Below, piece after piece: positions 56,601-64,000 of a stretch of DNA of 64,000 bases (position 1 is its first letter; every line of letters starts with the position of its first letter). Origin of the DNA: CAZSSM01 sp964609385 (lineage in GTDB: Bacteria; Planctomycetota; Planctomycetia; Isosphaerales; Isosphaeraceae). Below the pieces are notes generated by a model, which was not told where the DNA came from, searched no databases, and was given only the letters and a program-made list of their open reading frames with translations. Location of the stretch: contig CAZSSM010000034.1 of the NCBI GenBank assembly GCA_964609385.1, positions 3,567 to 67,566 of the forward strand, in the 5' to 3' direction. A program made the position numbers and the translations under genes.

Positions 56601-57761
56601 TGGGTCATAGCGGGCGAGCCATGATGCGAGTGTTTCGTTCGACATAGCGGCGAACGACGCGGTCTCTCGAAGTGGACCGGCGACACCATTTTCCCATCCT
56701 GCGGGGCTCGCTAGTAGCGAGCGTGCCTGATGCGGCAGCATTCGCGCCAGTCGCCGGCCGGCCAAATACTCGGCGAACTGACGATGCCCGAAGCGGAACG
56801 ATGCAGAGGACTCAGAATCACAGAGCCCGGACGATCCGACGGCCTGGAGCAGTTTTCGGTTCAGAGATGCTGCACCGTCATTGATGGCAGACAACTCTAT
56901 CCATTTTAGAGAACCGTCCACGGTATCATCATGGAGCCCTACTGTATCGAACCCCGTCAGAATAGTATAGCAGGCTAGCCGCTCGGCTGCTGCAAGCAGT
57001 TCTTCCGGATCAAAAGGCAAGTGGGTTCCGATCTCAAAACGTTCATAGCGATCGGCTGCAAGCGTGCGTAGCCCATCCTCGAACAGTTTCGACAGAGTTG
57101 ACGGCAGGCGCTCGGACTCTTCAAAGATTCTGAATAACATCAGAAGTGTCAGGGGCTGCCTCGCCAGAGATTCCGCACGTCGTGATGCGATCTCAGCGAC
57201 GAATTGGGCGGCATCGAAATTAGAGACCTGGGCGGCGGTCTGGATGTCGTTATCGGTCAGTGGTTGGAGTATCGCTCTGATGAATCCACCATCCCCCGCA
57301 TACTCATCGAGTACCGTTGTGAGCTCTTCGGGCCAGACTGCGGAGCGACATGAGATTCGCACCGCAGCGCCAGTGTCACGGAGCACGTTCTTGAGCCATT
57401 CACGGATGGCAAGCCATGATTGCCGTAGCGGCACCATGGCTTCGTCAAGTGCGTCGAGATATATGACCGTGTTTTTTGTAGCCCCCTCGGCTAGCCGGCC
57501 GAGCTGGCAAGACAGTTCTTCGCTCGATCCGGAGTGCTCCGCCAAACGACGGAAGTGGACATCCTTGCCCGCTTTTCGCTCATCATCAGCAAGGCGATCG
57601 GATTCGAACGTCTTCCCCGAACCGGCCGCCCCAAGCATTGCGACACACTTGTATGACGAGAGGTCGATGGTGCGAACCTTTACCGGTTCTTCGTTGGGTC
57701 GATGCTCGAGCCACTGTCGTTCGAATTGCCAGGTGACGCCAGTAGACGTGGTCGATGACAT
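53601..57761 (-). CDS. NACHT/STAND NTPase with C-terminal PD-(D/E)XK nuclease-like domain (candidate antiviral effector)
   Basis: 1386 residues from ATG at 57761. NTPase: P-loop GAAGSGKT at 44-51; Walker B VIYLDALDEA at 99-108; a winged-helix segment with SFRFGHRQFAEYLAGRRLA near 320, as in NACHT proteins (FxHxxFxEYLAA). Residues ~480-1180 are a long run of helical pairs (ADEELGL-type repeats such as NHIRVAAANALLNIGSDASR, AVSLLFECVSDAWPQVSRFV), a sensor-like HEAT solenoid. The C terminus holds ELDVLVQ (Asp1276) and RVPIEVKLSCN (Glu1297, Lys1299), then GLYVVIW, fitting PD-(D/E)XK. This is the Avs-type layout: NTPase switch, sensor, nuclease output. Base composition is clearly lower in GC than the flanks, a sign of transfer. 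No partner gene adjoins it. Confidence 0.85.
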   Translation of the reverse strand: MSSTTSTGVTWQFERQWLEHRPNEEPVKVRTIDLSSYKCVAMLGAAGSGKTFESDRLADDERKAGKDVHFRRLAEHSGSSEELSCQLGRLAEGATKNTVIYLDALDEAMVPLRQSWLAIREWLKNVLRDTGAAVRISCRSAVWPEELTTVLDEYAGDGGFIRAILQPLTDNDIQTAAQVSNFDAAQFVAEIASRRAESLARQPLTLLMLFRIFEESERLPSTLSKLFEDGLRTLAADRYERFEIGTHLPFDPEELLAAAERLACYTILTGFDTVGLHDDTVDGSLKWIELSAINDGAASLNRKLLQAVGSSGLCDSESSASFRFGHRQFAEYLAGRRLARMLPHQARSLLASPAGWENGVAGPLRETASFAAMSNETLASWLARYDPEVVGLSDVADFGLRQIATCSLLDRVRKGHMTDELLSHGELELRGFQYENVEDDLRPMLQERAAGCDDVQEYVIQLIQSWQLASMSEDLAELALDETASNHIRVAAANALLNIGSDASRERLKPLADGVPGDENNELKGLAIRCNWPTRLTVPELLSKLTPRSNTSFFGSYFILLQELDGEGFCADGHLVDGLRWARCHVSRHGDSDPAHRIVIRMAHAALRRLDDPNVEAALVELLQHCASSHIPIPSPLSPLRTIESSWNGAEIELTTPLASEMTIRHQLIDALAKAAEEPLDLLRIADRTPGMRVLDDFRWLLRRGCDEVLPMVRRTCYLELARSLPWMTRSDYVDAWLLVREQEPVCSVLVCPILIHLESDQASRLREEWRLMHEPEESDTSTRLDHPPRELVLQYLTRAEAEDPRFFFNLCWVLTLEPTSTECSLERFLTRSPGWIEADDDTKCRIVDAAKRLLTSEEVDDHETCHEERLESILHGCMSAMWLVLEVDPAWFHSLRLSWWQRWCWYILRELRMHMHGETDDPKQTIFSMLYKAAPQSVRDVIVRLASCGGTGSDGLLPDLLQMTRRIRDPVLDEMLCQLLSNREVVASNIVAVARFVLSRAPGDATTICVSLLSESGPDDDESPAINAAVSLLFECVSDAWPQVSRFVRDNEQHGRQVLERFADDYETNRRIESLSVSQMGELAGHLVHLFPPENDPEHKGAYWFSPDDSARALRKQLISDLGNRDDLEAINALCRLEQRFGPQYPWLRRPRARAERSYRLSQWIPIPIDTISSMLSSQEMRLIRSEDDVLDGIVAALEDYARRIRQDGSVSVEDLWNRHGDSLPSPKAEEHVSSKLCGAVREYFKQYAITADREVEIHRRTTCAEGGEPGSELDVLVQASARGTSSGSGIRVPIEVKLSCNRQVKSGMKDQLFDRYIPQLGATHGLYVVIWMSIPDPEKLKSNHRPKWSTLEIARLELDEQANELSSRDQGFRVRALVLDAALR

Positions 57762-58123
57762 ACGTTCACCAACGATTATCTATAGGAACTTTCGAAACTG
57801 AATGTCAGGAGCTGAATATAGTAACCAGCTAGAAGTTATCGTACTATCGATCATCCTCCGAGGCAAGCGAGTATACGTTGGCCATCTCGCTCCATTGTAT
57901 GAGGATGGCGAAAATTATTCAGATCGAAGTGCCGGAGGGCGAGATCCGCTTGTCCTGATCGTTCTGATGGAATGGCTGGGCGAGCCGGATCGTCGAGGCC
58001 CTGGAGAAAATCCTGTGAACGCTTCGCCTCAATCACTTGATCCTATCTGTGGTGGGCCGGTCTTCGCGCTGGGGCGGGGGTGGCCGACCGGTGGGATCAG
58101 GAGCATCGGGGAGATGGTTCGGG
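57762..58123. other. intergenic region upstream of the NACHT gene
   Basis: About 360 bp between the divergent NACHT and helix-turn-helix/membrane genes. A 19-codon frame starting at 57899 (MRMAKIIQIEVPEGEI) ends at a TGA and may be a decayed small gene. GGGGAG at 58108-58113 is the ribosome binding site of the following gene. Confidence 0.45.
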
Positions 58124-59071
58124 ATGGATGGCACGGGTCCCAGTTGCGAGGTCATCGCGGCGATCTGTCAGGGCATTCGTGCCGGCTGGGGAGTCCCCCG
58201 GGCCTGTATGGCCGTCGGCGTCGATGAGCCGACCATCCAGCGATGGATGGCGCACGGCGAGGTGGCCTATCTCGAAGGGCGGTTCGAGGACCCCTATGCG
58301 GTCTCCTATGTCGCCTTTCGACGGGCTTGTAACGCGGCTCGGGCCTCGGGGTTCCGTCTCGGACTGCGTGGGCGAGAGCCGAACACGTCGCGACCGAACG
58401 GATCGCCGGAGCGCCTCGGCAAACCGAACAGGACAAATTCGCACTCTTCGGATGACCCGGCGTTGAGGCCATCGGGGAATCCGGCGACCCGATCTTCGAG
58501 CGAGCCGGTTTCGCTGGCCCGGTTGGTCGTGGCCGAGGCTCCGATCGAGATCGTCTATGGGGCGCGACCGGCATGGGTCTATGGACCCGATCCCGAGCGG
58601 CACCGGGACGCGTCGGCACGTCGATCGGAAGTCGTGGAGCCTGAAGCAGACGGGACGCCCGCGGCAATCGTGACCGAGGCCGAGCCTCCGGAGGGGGCCG
58701 AGACGGCGATCCCAGCGCCGGCTGGGGGTGAGCCGTCAGGTGCGAATCGCGATGCGCCGACCTGGGCGATCCTCGTGGCCTTGACTATTAAGCTGGTGTT
58801 GCTGATCGCCACCTTCGCGATGATCGCCGCGACAATTCTGATCGCGACGGCTGTTTTCGTCGTGGTCTGCCCGATCCGGCTCGCTTTGGCGTTGGCTTAC
58901 CGTTGGCGGGTCGGCGTCCGGGCGTTGTGGGGTGGAGGAGCCGAAGGATGCCCGTGCCCCGTCGCATGGGCATCGCGAGGGACCGTCCATCGATCGATTT
59001 TCGTGGTCCGTCCCGATCGGAGGCTCGGGGCGTTGGCGTGGACGGGACGCTCGCTGCCTCAACGGGAATGA
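58124..59071 (+). CDS. helix-turn-helix N-terminal, membrane C-terminal hypothetical protein
   Basis: 315 residues from ATG at 58124, with GGGGAG 10 bases upstream; the frame is open to 58037 but unsupported. Residues ~5-75 resemble a homeodomain-like/terminase-small-subunit HTH (SCEVIAAICQGIRAGWGVPR, then ACMAVGVDEPTIQRWMAHGE and YVAFRRACNAARASGFR). A long polar, Pro/Ala/Glu-rich linker follows (EPEADGTPAAIVTEAEPPEG). Residues ~225-275 are strongly hydrophobic (TWAILVALTIKLVLLIATFA, MIAATILIATAVFVVVCPI), one or two membrane helices. A membrane-tethered DNA-binding protein is suggested, but the HTH may equally be a phage-derived remnant. Function unknown. Confidence 0.6.
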   Translation: MDGTGPSCEVIAAICQGIRAGWGVPRACMAVGVDEPTIQRWMAHGEVAYLEGRFEDPYAVSYVAFRRACNAARASGFRLGLRGREPNTSRPNGSPERLGKPNRTNSHSSDDPALRPSGNPATRSSSEPVSLARLVVAEAPIEIVYGARPAWVYGPDPERHRDASARRSEVVEPEADGTPAAIVTEAEPPEGAETAIPAPAGGEPSGANRDAPTWAILVALTIKLVLLIATFAMIAATILIATAVFVVVCPIRLALALAYRWRVGVRALWGGGAEGCPCPVAWASRGTVHRSIFVVRPDRRLGALAWTGRSLPQRE

Positions 59072-59860
59072 TCAGCTCGACTCCCCAGAATACCGCCGGG
59101 CCAGCGCCCGCGCATCGGACCGCTCGACGTGTCCGACCCGCCATCCGTTGGGGTCGAGCAGACGCGTCGAGACGTCGACACGATGCCCGCGTCGCGCGCT
59201 GAGATCGGCCGGAAGGGGGCGTCGGAGCGGGCTCGAGATCGGGTCCACGACCGCGAGGAGTGGGGGCTCTTTGGCAATCCGGGGTCACACGGATCGAGAC
59301 ATCGGCCGATTCTCATACGATCGGCCGAGAGGGTTTCGCATGCGCCGAGGCGGAGAACCGGTTCGGGTTGTAACGGCTGCGACCCGGCATCGACGAGTAA
59401 AAACGGCCGGAAAGTCGGGAACGGAAAGTCAGGGGGGGCGGGTTGGAGGTGGGATCGGGGGACGACCACGGCCTACGCGCGATCTACTTGTCCGGCGTTC
59501 GAGCCGCGACGGCGGACGGATCCAGGTTTGATCAACTTGTCGGGGCTCTGTCGGGGGGCCAGTTCTCGGGGATGACCTTGTTGAGCCGTTCTTTGGAGGG
59601 CAGTCCGATGGTTGGCGATCTCGAGACTTCGGAACCGGGGTCTGCTCCGCTCCGCGTCGCAGTCCCCAGCCACCCACTCGGTGGGCCGAAGGCGGAAACA
59701 GATCGGACCTCAAAGGCCAGCCGGTGAGCAAGCCGTCAGGGGGAGCAACCGGCCGGTGGGCCGCATCGAGACATCCCCCTGAGGCTTACTTTTTGAGTAC
59801 CGGATTTCCTTAACTAAATATTTTAATCATTGATATTATTAATTTAACAAAAATATTATT
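59072..59860. other. intergenic region with dispersed repeat copy B and AT-rich end
   Basis: About 790 bp between a plus-strand gene and the convergent RND gene. It contains repeat copy B (59610-59675). The last 60 bases (59805-59862) are very AT-rich. Open frames here look spurious. Confidence 0.5.
59610..59675 (-). repeat. dispersed intergenic repeat, copy B (inverted)
   Basis: About 66 bp; its reverse complement follows copy A (51631-51700) through the blocks GGGTGGCT, CGGAGCAGACC and GTCTCGAGA. The two copies are in opposite orientation, ~8 kb apart, and bracket the accessory region. Confidence 0.7.
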
Positions 59861-62800
59861 TCACTCGTACTCATCGTTTGGATCGTCATCGCGATCGATC
59901 CGGGCGGTCAGGCCGAAGTCGTCGAGGACGACGTAGAGGCAGGGGATGACCAGGAGGACCAAAAGGGTCGAGGCGATCAGGCCGAAGACGATGCTGATGG
60001 CCAACGGGATCAGGATCTGGGCCTGGAGGCTCCGCTCGAACATTAAGGGGAGCAGGCCGGCCACGGTCGTCAGGGACGTCATGAGAATGGCGCGGAAGCG
60101 TTCGCGGCTGGCGCGGCCGGCGGCCGAATCGGACGGCACACCCTCGGCGCGGGCCCGCTTGAGGAAGACGACCAAGAGGATCGAGTCGTTGACCACCACG
60201 CCCGACAGCGCGATGAAGCCGAGGATGCCCGGCATGGTCAGGTCGTACCCCATCAACAGGTGTCCCCAGATCACGCCGACCAGCGCGAACGGAATGGCCA
60301 CCATCACGATCAACGGCTCGACATAGCTGCGGAACTGGAAGGAGAGCAGGATGAAGATGCCGAGCATGCCGAGGCCCATGCCGCGGACCATCGAACCGCG
60401 CGTCTTGGCCGCCTCGGCGGTCTCGCCCTCGAGTTCGAAGGTGACATCGGGATGACGTTCTTGAACCGCAGGCAGATACTCGGCTTGGAGGGCCGAGAGG
60501 AGGGCCTCGGTGTTGGTGCGTTGGGAGTCGACGTCGCCGCGAAGGGTCACAGTCCGCTGACCGTCAATCCTGGCGATCCGCGACCAGCCTCGGGTCTCGT
60601 CCAGGCGGGCAACCGAGGCCAAGGGGACCTGCTGGCCGTCGGGCCTGGTGAAGCGGAAGGCGTCGAGGTCGCGGATGCTGGCCTGGCTGGCCGGGTCGAA
60701 GCGGACGGAGACCTCGTAGGACTCGCCGCCGACCTGGATCTCGTCGGCGATCTGGCCTTCGAAGGCGGCTCGGAGTTGGCCGGCCATGCTCGAGGCGTCG
60801 ACGTCCATCCGCAGGGCGCCGGGCCGGGTCCGGACAACGTACTCACGACGGCCGGGTCGGACGTCCTCGGACATGTTGGTCACGCCGGGATATCGGGCGA
60901 ACCAGTCCTTCATCTCCAAGGAGACCTGACGGATCTCCTCCAGGTTGGGGCCTCGAACGCGGATCTCCAGGTTGCGGCCGGCCGGCCCCAAGGTCGGCTC
61001 GGTGAAGCTGACGCTCTCGGCATCGGCGATCGGCCCGGCCTGGTCGCGCCAGGCATCGAAGACATCGTCCAGTCGGATGGTCCGATCCTGCGCAGCCAGC
61101 AGGTCGACATAGATCGTGGCCACCTGCGAGCCGGTCTCGAAGACGTCCAGGTTCTCGTCATATCTCACATAGACCGTCTTGATCAGCGGCTGGCCGTCCT
61201 TCTGAGGCTCCTGAAGGACGGGGCTTTCTTCGAGGGCGCGGGTGAGCTGGTCGACGACGCGTTCGGTCTGCTCCAGCGGCGTGCCTTGGGGCATCAGGAC
61301 CCGGGCAACGATCGTGTCGCCCTCCAGTTCGGGCAATGCCTGGAACTTGACGATGCCGCCGGCCGGCAGGGCCAGGCTCCCCAGGAAGACCGCGCCGACG
61401 GTCCCGAGCCAGAGGTATCGGCGGGCGATCAGGCGATCGACGATCGCTCCCAGGCCGCGTCGAGCGCGGTCGAGCGCCCCGTCGACGGCCCGTCGGAACC
61501 GACCCGTCGGCGGTGGTCCCTTCAACGAATGTCCCAGGTGCGATGGCAAGATCATGAACGCTTCGACCAGGCTGAAGGCCAGGACCAGCAAGAGGATCAG
61601 CGGGACGACCTCCAGGACCCGGCCGATGTTGCCGGAGAGGAACGCCAAGGGGCCCAGCACGCAGGCGGTGGTCACGAACGAGGCGAAGACGCCGGCAGCG
61701 ACCTCACCGACCCCGTCGATGGCCGCGCGCATCGGAGCGGCGCCTCGGGCTCGGTGGGCCGCGATGTTCTCGGCGATCACGATCCCGTCGTCCATCAGGA
61801 TGCCCACGGCCAGCAGGAGCCCGACCATCGAGAGCATGTTGATCGTGATGTCGAAGGCCGGCGCCACGGCCAAGGCCCCCAGAAACGAGATCGGCAGACT
61901 GGCCACGACCCAGAACGAGAGGGGCGGTCGAAAGAAAACAGCCATGACCGCGAAGACCAACAGCATCCCTTGCCAACCGTTGGTCACCAGCAACGAGAGC
62001 CGGTCGCTGACCAATGTCGATATGTCTTGGGTGACGATCAGTTCGACCTGAGGCTGACGTGCCCGCTCTGCGTCCAGGAACTCTTTGAGGGTCGCCGCGA
62101 CGGTCAGCGAATCCTGCTCGTTGGTCTTCTTAATCCGGAGCAGGGCCGCCCGACGTCCGTTGTGGACGATCTTGCGCTCGTCCATCTCGAAGTCGTCGAG
62201 GACGCGGCCGAGGTCGCCGATCCGGACCTCAGCGCCCGATTCGCCGCCGATGACGACCAGGTCGGCCAGCTCGTCGACGGTCCGCCGCTCCTCGTCGACG
62301 CGGACCAGCAGCTCCTCGCCGGTCGTCTCGATCGCCCCGGCGGGCACGTCCAAGCTCTGCCGGGCGATCGACGAGGCGACGTCCGACGGACTGACCCCGT
62401 ACCGCAACATCGCCTCGCTGGCCAACTCGACGCGGAGCTGACGGTCGGAGAAGCCGTCGATCTCGACCAGCGAGATGTCGGGCAGTTCCTGGAGCCGATC
62501 CTTCAACCCTTCGGTATAGGTCTTCAAGTCGGCCGGATCGAGCGGCCCGGAGACCAAGAGCGCCATGACGAGGTCGGTCGTGTTCAATTCGCGGATGATC
62601 GGCTCCTCGACCTGGTCGGGGAACTCGTCGATGGACGCGATGTTGGTGTCGATCTCGTCCTTGAACCCGGCGTAGTCGCCGCCCTCGGTCATCTCGACGG
62701 TGATAATCCCCACGTTGGGCCGTGCGTCGCAGCGGATCTCCTCGACGAAGCGGACCCCGTCGATGGCGTCCTCGACGCGACGGCAGACCGCCTCCTCGAC

Positions 62801-62968
62801 GTCCAGGGCTGTGGCGCCCGGATAGGGCACGCGGATCTCGACCTCGCGCGGCCGGAAGTCGGGGAACGTCTCGCGGCGGAGCCCCGAAAGGTTGATCAGG
62901 CCGGCAGCGACCAACAGGATCATCAACAGGTTGGCCGCCGTCGGATGCATGGCGAAGAAGCGGATCAT
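59861..62968 (-). CDS. RND-family efflux permease
   Basis: 1035 residues from ATG at 62968, overlapping the adaptor stop as ATGA. The N terminus MIRFFAMHPTAANLLMILLV is the first membrane helix, then a periplasmic porter region beginning FPDFRPREVEIRVPYPGATA, the usual RND start. Charged residues for proton coupling lie in helix 4 (LLAVGILMDDGIVIAENIAA). Later helices include SFWVVASLPISFLGALAVAP, and near the C terminus YVEPLIVMVAIPFALVGVIW then GVVVNDSILLVVFLKRARAE. Works as a trimer in the inner membrane, driven by protons, with a periplasmic adaptor and an outer membrane channel (the channel is not in this window). Substrate not predictable. Confidence 0.95.
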   Translation of the reverse strand: MIRFFAMHPTAANLLMILLVAAGLINLSGLRRETFPDFRPREVEIRVPYPGATALDVEEAVCRRVEDAIDGVRFVEEIRCDARPNVGIITVEMTEGGDYAGFKDEIDTNIASIDEFPDQVEEPIIRELNTTDLVMALLVSGPLDPADLKTYTEGLKDRLQELPDISLVEIDGFSDRQLRVELASEAMLRYGVSPSDVASSIARQSLDVPAGAIETTGEELLVRVDEERRTVDELADLVVIGGESGAEVRIGDLGRVLDDFEMDERKIVHNGRRAALLRIKKTNEQDSLTVAATLKEFLDAERARQPQVELIVTQDISTLVSDRLSLLVTNGWQGMLLVFAVMAVFFRPPLSFWVVASLPISFLGALAVAPAFDITINMLSMVGLLLAVGILMDDGIVIAENIAAHRARGAAPMRAAIDGVGEVAAGVFASFVTTACVLGPLAFLSGNIGRVLEVVPLILLLVLAFSLVEAFMILPSHLGHSLKGPPPTGRFRRAVDGALDRARRGLGAIVDRLIARRYLWLGTVGAVFLGSLALPAGGIVKFQALPELEGDTIVARVLMPQGTPLEQTERVVDQLTRALEESPVLQEPQKDGQPLIKTVYVRYDENLDVFETGSQVATIYVDLLAAQDRTIRLDDVFDAWRDQAGPIADAESVSFTEPTLGPAGRNLEIRVRGPNLEEIRQVSLEMKDWFARYPGVTNMSEDVRPGRREYVVRTRPGALRMDVDASSMAGQLRAAFEGQIADEIQVGGESYEVSVRFDPASQASIRDLDAFRFTRPDGQQVPLASVARLDETRGWSRIARIDGQRTVTLRGDVDSQRTNTEALLSALQAEYLPAVQERHPDVTFELEGETAEAAKTRGSMVRGMGLGMLGIFILLSFQFRSYVEPLIVMVAIPFALVGVIWGHLLMGYDLTMPGILGFIALSGVVVNDSILLVVFLKRARAEGVPSDSAAGRASRERFRAILMTSLTTVAGLLPLMFERSLQAQILIPLAISIVFGLIASTLLVLLVIPCLYVVLDDFGLTARIDRDDDPNDEYE

Positions 62969-64000
62969 GAGCGCCGTCCTCCTTTCGCCTCGCCCTCGGG
63001 CTCGCCCGCCACGACGCCTTCGGAGGGCGGCTCGAGGTTGCCCTCGACCGGGATCGGCTGGACCCGCATCCCCTCCACGGCCGGGCTGGGGTCGGAGATC
63101 ACGACCCGCTCGCCCTCAAAGATCGCGCCGTCGACGGCCAGGCGGTCACCGAGATCGACCACGATGCGGACCGCGCGTGACTCGAGTCGGTCCTCGTCGT
63201 TGACGACGAACAACCGACCCCGACGGACCGCCGAACGCGGGACCAGGAGGTGATCGGAACGGCCCAGGCCGCGCAGTTCGATCTCGCAGAAGACCCCCTC
63301 CATGAGCAGGGTCTCGGGGCCGAACCGGCCCGGATCGGGCTCGCCGGTGTTCAGCTCGACGACCAGGCCGACCGCCTGCGTCCGCCGCTCGACCCGCTCG
63401 CGGACCCGGACCACCCGCGCCGGCCAGGACTGGGTCCAGTCGCCGCTGCGGACCCGGACCGTCGCCTCCAGGTCGCGGACCGCGTCGGTCGGCAGCAAGG
63501 CGGACCGGGCCAGGCTGGCCGACTCGTCGAGGACGAGCCGACGGAGGTCGACCAGCGGGATCGACGCCTCGACCTCCACCACCCCCAGGCCATAGAGCTC
63601 GAAGAGCGTCGAGCGCGGGGCAACGTATTGGCCCGGCTCGATGGCCACCTCGGCCAGCCGGCCATCGAACGGAGCACGGATCGTCGTCCGCTCCAAGTCG
63701 CGGCCGATCGTCGCGATCCGGCTCCGCGTCGCCTCCAGGCTCGCCTCCAGCCGCGACCGCTGCGGACCGGTCAGGTTCAAGGAGTTCTCCAAGGCCTGGA
63801 CCTGGCGTCGCTGGGCCAAAAACGCCAGCTCCTGGCGGTCGACGTCCGAACCCGACCCGGCCTGCCGACCCCGCAAGGTCCGGCTGCGCTCCAGCTCGCG
63901 ACGCGAGGCCTCCAGGGCCAACCGCTCAATAGACAGGCTCTTCTGGTCGTTCTCCCGAGTCGCGTCCAACTCGGCGATCAGGGACTCCAGGCACTTCGCC
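62965..64000 (-). CDS. periplasmic adaptor of RND efflux (MFP/HlyD-like), N-terminus beyond window
   Basis: The frame is open to the window edge (AKCLESLIAELDATREN...), so at least 345 residues are present and the N terminus, with signal or lipobox and first lipoyl half, is missing. Seen: a coiled-coil hairpin with heptads (RLALEASRRELERSRTLRGR, RRQVQALENSLNLTGPQRSR, RLEASLEATRSRIATIGRD), the lipoyl-like strand TTIRAPFDGRLAEVAIEPGQ, then a beta-barrel region (SDHLLVPRSAVRRGRLFVVN). Encoded just upstream of the permease with a 4-bp overlap, the usual operon order adaptor then permease. It links the inner membrane pump with an outer membrane channel. Confidence 0.9.
   Translation of the reverse strand, partial: AKCLESLIAELDATRENDQKSLSIERLALEASRRELERSRTLRGRQAGSGSDVDRQELAFLAQRRQVQALENSLNLTGPQRSRLEASLEATRSRIATIGRDLERTTIRAPFDGRLAEVAIEPGQYVAPRSTLFELYGLGVVEVEASIPLVDLRRLVLDESASLARSALLPTDAVRDLEATVRVRSGDWTQSWPARVVRVRERVERRTQAVGLVVELNTGEPDPGRFGPETLLMEGVFCEIELRGLGRSDHLLVPRSAVRRGRLFVVNDEDRLESRAVRIVVDLGDRLAVDGAIFEGERVVISDPSPAVEGMRVQPIPVEGNLEPPSEGVVAGEPEGEAKGGRRS

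Noticed and set aside
57899..57958. 19-codon frame MRMAKIIQIEVPEGEI upstream of the NACHT gene
   Set aside because: It looks like the start of a small antitoxin-type protein, but it ends at once and no partner follows; too short to support.
60260..63253. Plus-strand open frame of 997 codons opposite the RND permease
   Set aside because: It is the antisense shadow of a clear RND permease and adaptor; high GC keeps the opposite frame open, and its composition (Asp/Gly/Arg/Gln-rich) is typical of such shadows.

Overview
The window is a continuous stretch of high-GC bacterial chromosome from a planctomycete, most likely of the Isosphaeraceae type. The evidence is the company of genes: a DUF1559 pseudopilin-like protein with an N-terminal GFTLIELLVVIAIIAIL methylation motif, a secreted sulfatase, an ECF sigma factor next to a Ser/Thr kinase with a DWG motif, a redoxin/cytochrome c/monooxygenase fusion, a YncE/phosphoesterase fusion, and a surface protein with an LEVRLLMAGD-type N-terminal motif. 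No rRNA, tRNA or CRISPR array was seen. The genus is inference.

Layout. 1-8.0 kb: end of an unknown gene, an NTF2-like secreted protein, a class I/II aminotransferase, two coupled GT-C (ArnT/PMT-like) membrane glycosyltransferases, a GNAT acetyltransferase of the N-acetylglutamate synthase type and a membrane-anchored dual-specificity-like phosphatase. 8.2-9.5 kb: a RES-Xre toxin-antitoxin pair whose toxin reading frame carries an in-frame TAA. 9.8-12.4 kb: a degenerate DisA/DAC-domain protein translationally coupled to miaA. 12.5-21.8 kb: a DUF11-repeat secreted protein, a sulfatase and a 1514-residue surface protein with five exact-period 453-bp repeats followed by a G8 domain and a CEMIP/TMEM2-like beta-helix. 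22.1-30.6 kb: a five-gene, overlapping operon (small accessory protein, MoxR AAA+ ATPase, bpX2-like protein, vWA/beta-propeller protein, TPR/beta-propeller protein). This matches the MoxR-vWA-beta-propeller ternary systems proposed to act in biological conflict and is one of two candidates for the exciting system. 30.7-47.9 kb: mostly ordinary secreted or housekeeping genes (polysaccharide deacetylase-like, YncE/phosphoesterase, SprT-like, PepSY, DUF1559, glpX, redoxin/cytochrome fusion), plus a tandemly duplicated DUF1254/DUF1214 gene broken by a frameshift. 48.0-52.7 kb: receptor kinase, ECF sigma factor and a small PDZ-like secreted protein. 52.9-59.1 kb: an accessory region with a duplicated terminator segment, a 1386-residue lower-GC NACHT/STAND NTPase carrying a C-terminal PD-(D/E)XK nuclease-like domain (the second main candidate; an Avs-like antiviral architecture) and a helix-turn-helix/membrane protein. 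59.9-64.0 kb: an RND efflux permease and its truncated adaptor.

How the parts relate: the window mixes core functions (tRNA modification, gluconeogenesis, efflux, surface proteins, signalling) with three separate conflict or defence-type modules: RES-Xre, MoxR-vWA-propeller and NACHT-nuclease. A pair of about 70-bp dispersed inverted intergenic repeats lies on either side of the 52-59 kb accessory region. Functional statements rest on motif reading by eye; no database search was run.
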